A DNA stretch of 64,000 nt from Inia geoffrensis (Eukaryota; Chordata; Mammalia; Artiodactyla; Iniidae). The notes under the pieces are model-generated. The model was not told where the DNA came from. It ran no database searches and saw only the letters and a program-made list of their open reading frames with translations. Shown one piece after another: positions 57,841-64,000 of the stretch. The position numbers and the translations under genes are program-made. Every line of letters begins with the position of its first letter. Positions within the stretch are counted from its first letter, which is position 1. The stretch is from the NCBI GenBank assembly GCA_036417435.1, contig CM070911.1, forward strand, positions 310,001 through 374,000, written 5' to 3'.

Positions 57841-59100
57841 CAGTTGTCAATCAGAATTACAGAAGATAATGTGACAACCACGAGGCTCGTACGGGGAATT
57901 CAAGGGTACCGCTCCCGTTATTTGGGGATTACATGGGAGCAAAGATTACGCACAAAACAATTAAAAATCGGACAATTTTCTGCCCTTCCGCATGCTTCTA
58001 CCCCACGATGCTCACCCACATTGTTCCCTCTGACAGAATTGCCCCACCTGGCTCTTCTGCAACTGTGTAAGTCGATTGGTGTTTTGAGGGACACACCAAG
58101 TCCCCAGCGCTCTGTACGCCGACTCCACCCCTGCCCCCCGCCTGCGCGCGCTGTCCCTCCGGACGCCTCTGCCTGTCGTCTGCACTGCTCTTCCTAGGAA
58201 GCCTCCCCCACCGCCTCCGTCAGTCCCTCGTGTCCTTCTCCGCCCTCGTGATGTCACCTTGTTGAGATAACCGTGCACGGAATGCTCGGCACTGGCACAG
58301 TAACATGCACTCAAAACAGTTGACATTCTGGGAGATTTTAGGTGCTGCCACCCTGCATCCTTCCACGTAAGCCTCAGGAAGACTTGCTCGACCCCGCCCC
58401 TGCCCCTCAGCCCCTCCGTCCTAGGAGCTATTTGATCACCACCTCTCTATCTCCAGAGACCTGGGGGCACGGATGGTTTGAAGAACTTGCCCGAAACCAC
58501 TGCCTAGAAGATGGGGAGCTTTCCCACCAGACCTGTGACCTCGGGCCTCACCTGCCTCCTGAGAGCTGGGGCCGAGTTCGGAGGGGCAGGGACAGTCCTG
58601 CATTACGATGTCTGTTCCTGCAGCCCAAGCCCGAGACACCTCCGTTTATTAGGCCCTGGTCAGCAAGAGCAGTGACCCCTGTCTCCGGTCCCCACGCCCA
58701 CTAAATGCACCTGTCATTTTTCACATAATTCCAGGTCCTGGAAGTAAGGAGCTGGTCAAAGCAAGGCTCAAACTCTCACAAAGTTATAACCTGTGGAAAT
58801 AAGATCTGTAACTCTTCATGGTGTAAGGGGTTTTAATTTTATAATTTTAAGTTATAGTTTCCCTAAGAAAGTCACACACTGATCACTTTTGAAGCCCCAT
58901 CTCTGACGTAAGGAACCACCAAGTAGTGTTACTGTGCTTCGGAACGAAGCCGACAGGTCAGCCGGGAGTGTCCTCTGGCGTCCACGTGAGACCCTGGGAC
59001 GCACACACATCCCCGGGCAGGCAGGGGTCTGCATCTGTCCTGGAACGAGGCTCAGCCTACCTGCATACCTCTGGTGCCCGGCACTGGGGAGCATAGAGAC
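57841..59100. other. unassigned sequence
   Basis: A weak antisense MIR may lie at about 58460-58560 ('gaacttgcccgaaaccactgcc'). No gene is recognised. Confidence 0.45.
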
Positions 59101-59810
59101 TATGTGTGTGTATCTGTGTATGTGTGTATATCTATGTGTATCTGTGTGTGTCTCTGGGTGTATATTGTGTGTGTGTGTATCTCTGTGTGTGTGTACATTG
59201 TGTGTGTGTCTCTGGGTGTATATTGCATGTGTATCTATTTCTGTGTGTGTGTACCTTGTGTGTGTGTGTGTGTGTGTCTGGGTGTATATTGCGTGTGTGT
59301 CTATCTCTGTGTGTGTGTACCTTGTGTGTGTGTGTGTCTCTGGGTGTATATTGCATGTGTGTCTATCTCTGTGTGTGTGTACCTTGTGTGTGTGTGTGTG
59401 TGTGTGTGTGTGTCTGGGTGTATATTGCATGTGTGTCTATCTCTGTGTGTGTGTACCTTGTGTGTGTGTGTCTCTGGGTGTATATTGCATGTGTGTCTAT
59501 TTCTGTGTGTGTGTACCTTGTGTGTGTGTGTGTGTGTCTGGGTGTATATTGCGTGTGTGTCTATCTCTGTGTGTGTGTACCTTGTGTGTGTGTGTGTGTG
59601 TGTCTGGGTGTATATTGTGTGTGTGTCTATCTCTGTGTGTGTGTACCTTGTGTGTGTGTGTCTCTGGGTGTATATTGCATGTGTGTCTATCTCTGTGTGT
59701 GTGTACCTTGTGTGTGTGTGTGTGTGTGTGTGTGTCTGGGTGTATATTGTGTGTGTGTCTATCTCTGTGTGTGTGTACCTTGTGTGCGTGTGTCTCCGGG
59801 TGTGTGCTGA
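59101..59810. repeat. GT-rich minisatellite, about ten units of 58-74 bp
   Basis: Each unit reads gggtgtatattg..., gtgtctatctctg, a TG run, gtaccttg, a second TG run, tctct/tct. Unit starts (gggtg) are at 59156, 59214, 59280, 59342, 59416, 59476, 59540, 59606, 59666 and 59738, with a decayed last one at 59798. Length differences come from the inner TG runs. All three plus frames are open for hundreds of codons and give Cys/Val-rich translations, which is a low-complexity artefact. Confidence 0.95.
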
Positions 59811-61149
59811 TTCACTGTGCTGGCGCAGCACTGAGGCACCATCCCCAAGGAAGCGGCTCAAGGCCCGAGGGCACCTCTGTTCCTCCATTACCCTGAATCA
59901 CGGCTCCGCTCAGGCACAAACTTCTGACCCTTGGTTACCCAGGTTCCAGTTTGTGAAAACACGGAATTTAACGTTCTCTGCCTTTGCTTTGGACATGTAT
60001 TCAAAACACCATAAGGAAATCAATGTGTCAGTAGTTAAAATAGTCTACATAGCCAATTCATTTTCATATAATTTCCATTGGTCAGGCTCAAGTTTTTTGT
60101 CTTTCAGTTTACTATGCTTTCAACAGAAAATGAGTTGGAAAAAAATGACAAAAGTTAAAACCAGATGTTTGGATGTTGTCTATAATAATGTTCAGATTGA
60201 AAAAGGGAAAAATATGCTAAGAAACAAGCTTTGCTTTATTTTTGCTTTTGTTATGTCTTCTGGTGGTTAGGCCAGTAGGAGGAGACCTTCCCGGCGGTTG
60301 TGCTGCTTACTTTCTTCTTACTACTCTGTTTCCAGCTGCACAAGGCTTTCTGGAGTAGATCTTGCTGCGGAGAGGCCGATGACACACAGAGCAGGAGGGC
60401 GGGGCAGCAGGCACAGGGATCCTGAGCACGGCGGCTCAGGAAACTCGGCCAAAACTCCCCTCCATGAGCCCAGACACTGAGGCACAGATCACCCAGAGCA
60501 CCTTGGTTAAATGCCAATTTTGACAAGAACCGAAGACATCGGAATCATACCTGATTCTTCCAAAAACCACTTGCACTTTGGGGAGAGCTCAGATAACTTC
60601 TCTGAATTCTATGTTTAATTCAATGTCAGATCACGGTGTCTGGGATTTTCAGTAAATATTGTCTGATTATGCACATCCTCCCTCAGGATCTTAGCCCGCG
60701 GGCAGGCTGGGATACAAATGATGCTGTGGCTTCTGGGGCAGCTTTGAAGGCGTTCCGCCTGCATCTGAGGGGCTCCTTGCGTTGCTGGGTGTGGGTGTGG
60801 GTGAGATTCCCAGCCCTGGGCTCTGCCGGCCATGGTCCTCCCGCAGAAAAGGGAAAGCTGCTCTCTGCCAAGCACAGGGATGAGGGCATTGTTGCCAGGT
60901 TATAAGCGTATGGCCACCCACATGCTGGGCCCGTGACCTGTCTGGTCTTCTTTAGTCAACAACAGGAGAGAGACACAGCCTTGCTTGTCTGCCCCGTAAC
61001 TGCAGCCTCAGGAGCCTGCCAGGACCCAGCAGCTCCCAAGAGCTCTGTGTTCAAGGTCTATGACTGAGTACTGTCACCTCGTTGGAGCCTTGTAGACACA
61101 GCTTTGGCTGGTGGTGTCTTCTTTGCTCCCTTGTAAAGCAAGTAAATTA
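59811..61149. other. unassigned sequence
   Basis: AT-rich at 59940-60260 and mixed after. No exon or repeat family is recognised. Confidence 0.5.
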
Positions 61150-61385
61150 GGAGTTTGGGATTAATATATACACACTACTATATGTAAATAGATAAATAGC
61201 AAGGACCTACTGTATCGCACAGAGAACTATATATACTCAATATTTTGTAATAACCTATAAGGGAAAAGAGTCTGAAAAAAGATATACATTTAAGTATAAC
61301 TGAATCACTTTGCTGGACACTTGAAATTAACACAACATTGTAAATCAACTATACTTCAATTTTTAAAAAGTAATTTAAAAAAAGC
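61150..61385 (+). mobile_element. LINE-1 3' end
   Basis: 'atatatacacactactatatg ... caaggacctactgtatcgcacag ... ctgaatcactttgctggac ... aacacaacattgtaaatcaactatacttc' and an A-rich tail. Same lineage as the 7.8-kb copy, truncated closer to the 3' end. Confidence 0.9.
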
Positions 61386-61722
61386 AAGTAAAGAGTTCAT
61401 GAATTAGGGATGGTGGCTCTCGTAAACCTCTGGGGCCAATTACTAACCGAAATAAACTAACAACCAAACAAAAACAAAATGTGAAAGAAATCTGACAGCC
61501 CACAAAATTCTTCCCAAACATGGCCCGAAACACCTTTGGCCAGTTCTTACTTGATAGAGCGTGTTTCGTAATTCTCTAGAACTTGTCTCATACGCCGTAG
61601 CCTCTTAGTCGTGCCTCTTCCTGTATGTGTGCTACAGCTGTTTTCCCCATCGTACACTCACTGCAGGAAACAAGTTGACTGATTGGAATGGAAGACGGAG
61701 CTGCCTGGCATTACTGAGCTCA
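61386..61722. other. unassigned sequence
   Basis: No repeat or gene is recognised. Confidence 0.5.
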
Positions 61723-61795
61723 AATCTCTCTTCCCTCCCCCCTTCTCACCCTCCCCCACACAACCCCTCCTCCCTCTCTTCTCTCCCCCTCATCT
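61723..61795. repeat. polypyrimidine tract (CCCTT-rich)
   Basis: About 70 bases almost all C and T. Low complexity. Confidence 0.8.
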
Positions 61796-64000
61796 GAGTA
61801 CATTTAATAGGCTTTTCAAGGTATTTTGGTAACTGTGATGAGACACAATGGCAGTACAAGTGTACTACTGAAATGCCAACGCCCTGTGTCTGTGACACTA
61901 ATAATTTGCCGTCATTAACTCGTCAAGTAGATTAATTTACAGCTTCATTGAATTATTCAACTTGCCACCCTGGCTTCTGGGTGTGAGGTGAGAAGACCAA
62001 CCCAGCGACTCTCAGGGCGTCGCTGCCCGGCACCTTCACTCACCCTTGGGGGACACTCCGTGACTCACGCGCCCTTGCCGGCAGCTAAAGCACAACAGAT
62101 TTTCTCCTCAGGACTTTCAGCCTCTCCTTCTGCCCACCTCTTCTCCACTTGTGTGCCTCTCATTAGTTTCTCAGAAATACTGTGCTTCTCTTCTGACAAA
62201 TGCTGTTTTCATCCTTTGTCCCAAAGGAGACTGTCCTGTACAGAAGACTCTTGCCTTTGGGGGCAAAGATCTAGGTTTATAACTGCTGATTCTGGGAAAG
62301 TCTCAGCTTTCCAAGCCAACTTCTATTAAATATTTTCAAAAACTTCTACTCATAGAGTTCTTATACAGATCCAGTGTCATAATGCATAGACTATTACCAC
62401 AATCAATTTATACTCTTATCATAATTATTCTATTCATGTTTGCGGTGTAAACCCTGACAGCTGTTTTTGCTCTTTTGTTACGCAAGTGCCCGACTTCAGC
62501 TCTGCTCCCCTCGACGAGTCTGCCAGCCACACACCAGACAGAGCCAGGGCCCCGGCCCCTGCACTGCAATGAGGCCCCTGCGTCGCGATGAGGCCCCTGC
62601 GCTTTAGAGACCTTGGTTGATTTCGGTAACTGACCATTTGGCCCCTTGTTTTTTCTCTTCCTGTGCTTTAAATTCCCACCTTTATGTTTAAATTCACCAA
62701 TAAAGAGTGATCCCGGGAAAACCCAGACCGCGGCCTCGACCCCAGTGAAAGCAGGACCCCGGGCCTCACGCTCTCTGCTGGCAGCCTCCACAACACAGGG
62801 GTGCTGTGTGATTTCCAGGTCCTGTCAGCAACGAACCTTTATTTTTTCAGTCCCCTCATGGCTACTGCTGAAGGCATCGTACGACCATAATAAGAGCCAC
62901 AAGGGCTGGTCCCGCCACAGCACAGCTTAGAGGCAGGCCAAGATCCACACAAAACAATGTTAACCTAGAATTCTAATCTCACTACCTTTTCACCTCTAAA
63001 CCTCTCGATTTATTTTCAGTTCAAAATGCCACGTTTTCCGTGAAATGACTTAAAATATCACCAACTGAAAATTAGGTCCACTTGATCTGAAGTGTCAGGA
63101 CACTTTGGACCTCGCTAAAGAGATGGGACCTCAGTAAAACACAGTGGTTACGCCTTGGTCAGCCTGGTTTCCTGTGATACAGCAAGACGCCTGACACCCA
63201 GCCACCCACTTACATGAGAAAAGGGAGTGACCACTAAGCGCATGGTCACCACATAAAGGCCTCGGTCTGGAGATAAGGAATTTTCTCCCCGCCTTCCCTC
63301 ACGGCAATGACGTTCTCCTAGTAAATTTGAGAAAAATGATCATCTGATATGGGCTACATAAGACAGTTTTAAACCCAACCGTATTTTATTTATACACTGT
63401 GTATGCTTTAATGTAGCTTTATCTTTGTGGAAACTTCTCAGGAGATTTCAGTAGAACAGGCCACTGTCATAATGATGCTGTTCTGTACATCATTCTAAAG
63501 ATAGTGGTATGCTTTCCCACAATTTCTGTATAAGAAAACACATAGAGGTTAAGATTAATGGAACATTGGATTGAGTCATATTCAATAACTCAAAACAACT
63601 TTTGAAATTAAATCTTTGTAATCACTTATTACGTAGGGTGAGAAGCACACTGTGTACTTATGAAAATAAATAAATTAGGAAAAATCTATAAATAGACCTC
63701 CTCTGTCATGTCATTATAATAAACAGTGTGAATCATTTTCATGGCATCACCCACAGGTACTCTCAGTCCCGGCCTAACTTTCAGTCTCCTCAAAAGGAAT
63801 GTAAGAGCTTTAAGGTTAACAACGTTTCGTATTTCTCCAGAATTTAGCTCAATGCCTGACACACAGCAGGCCCCCCAAGAACAACTGCAACGTGAGTGCT
63901 GTCTCAACCACTCCGAGCAGTAATTACGTTAGTAGGTCAGGTCACCAGTATGAGTGGAAGAAATAAAGGTTAGGGAGAAGTTTGGTCATGTTTTCTTTTA
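61796..64000. other. unassigned right end of window
   Basis: A small tandem phrase (atgaggcccctgcg, twice) lies near 62569-62601 and a likely L2 end near 63830-63890 ('agctcaatgcctgacacacagcagg'). No gene is recognised. Confidence 0.5.

Noticed and set aside
59101..59810. CRISPR-like array (regular repeats with spacers)
   Set aside because: Repeats and intervals are both low-complexity GT sequence; there are no unique spacers, and this is vertebrate DNA.
58934..60270. Very long plus-strand open frames, up to 398 codons, rich in Cys, Val and Tyr
   Set aside because: All three plus frames are open through the GT-rich minisatellite. The translation only repeats the satellite unit, with no splice or promoter support.

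Overview
The window is mammalian nuclear DNA, almost certainly from a cetacean (probably a toothed whale or dolphin). The best evidence is six well-preserved copies of tRNA-derived SINEs of the cetacean CHR family. Five are of the 'cctggtggcgcagtggtt...' CHR-2-like type (22.2, 23.8, 25.8, 30.2 and 40.7 kb) and one is CHR-1-like (56.1 kb), each with recognisable target-site duplications. The youngest LINEs are L1 copies with the 3' end typical of cetartiodactyls. I saw no BovB or Bov-tA elements, which argues against a ruminant. This is recall of family consensus sequences; no search was run.

No intact protein-coding gene, tRNA gene or rRNA gene can be supported. The window reads as intergenic or deep-intronic DNA built from several ages of transposable elements. 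The recognisable coding relics are a broken hAT-superfamily transposase of the ZBED5/FAM200 type at the left edge (1-1285, element end at 1500) and a decayed L1 ORF2 at 15.9-17.6 kb. Nearly all other long open frames come from GC-rich or GT-rich DNA or from repeats.

Layout. 0-1.5 kb: hAT element. 1.5-7.8 kb: mostly unassigned, with an L2 piece, a truncated SINE and two small tandem repeats. 7.8-14.8 kb: L1 ends, MLT1-like LTR pieces, old L1 and MIR. 15.9-18.3 kb: the longest L1 copy. 19.4 kb: a 59-bp mariner-type miniature element with both TA target sites. 20.0-21.0 kb: a CpG island with a weak candidate first exon beside it. 22-30.6 kb: SINE/L1-rich. 30.6-38.6 kb: repeat-poor, with smaller CpG patches and a candidate minus-strand exon at 36959-37100. 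39.6-40.0 kb: a second CpG-rich block. 41.4 kb: a GC-rich 31-bp minisatellite. 43.2-46.6 kb: MER5-like elements, old L1 pieces and a palindromic DNA element. 47-58 kb: old MIR/L2 fragments in mostly unassigned sequence, plus the 56.1-kb SINE. 59.1-59.8 kb: a GT-rich minisatellite of ten units. 61.2 kb: a last L1 3' end.

I found no new biological system. The points most worth checking are the CpG island and candidate exon at 20.0-20.8 kb, the repeat-poor block at 35.4-38.6 kb with its candidate exon, the two minisatellites, and the SINE tails that have become microsatellites.
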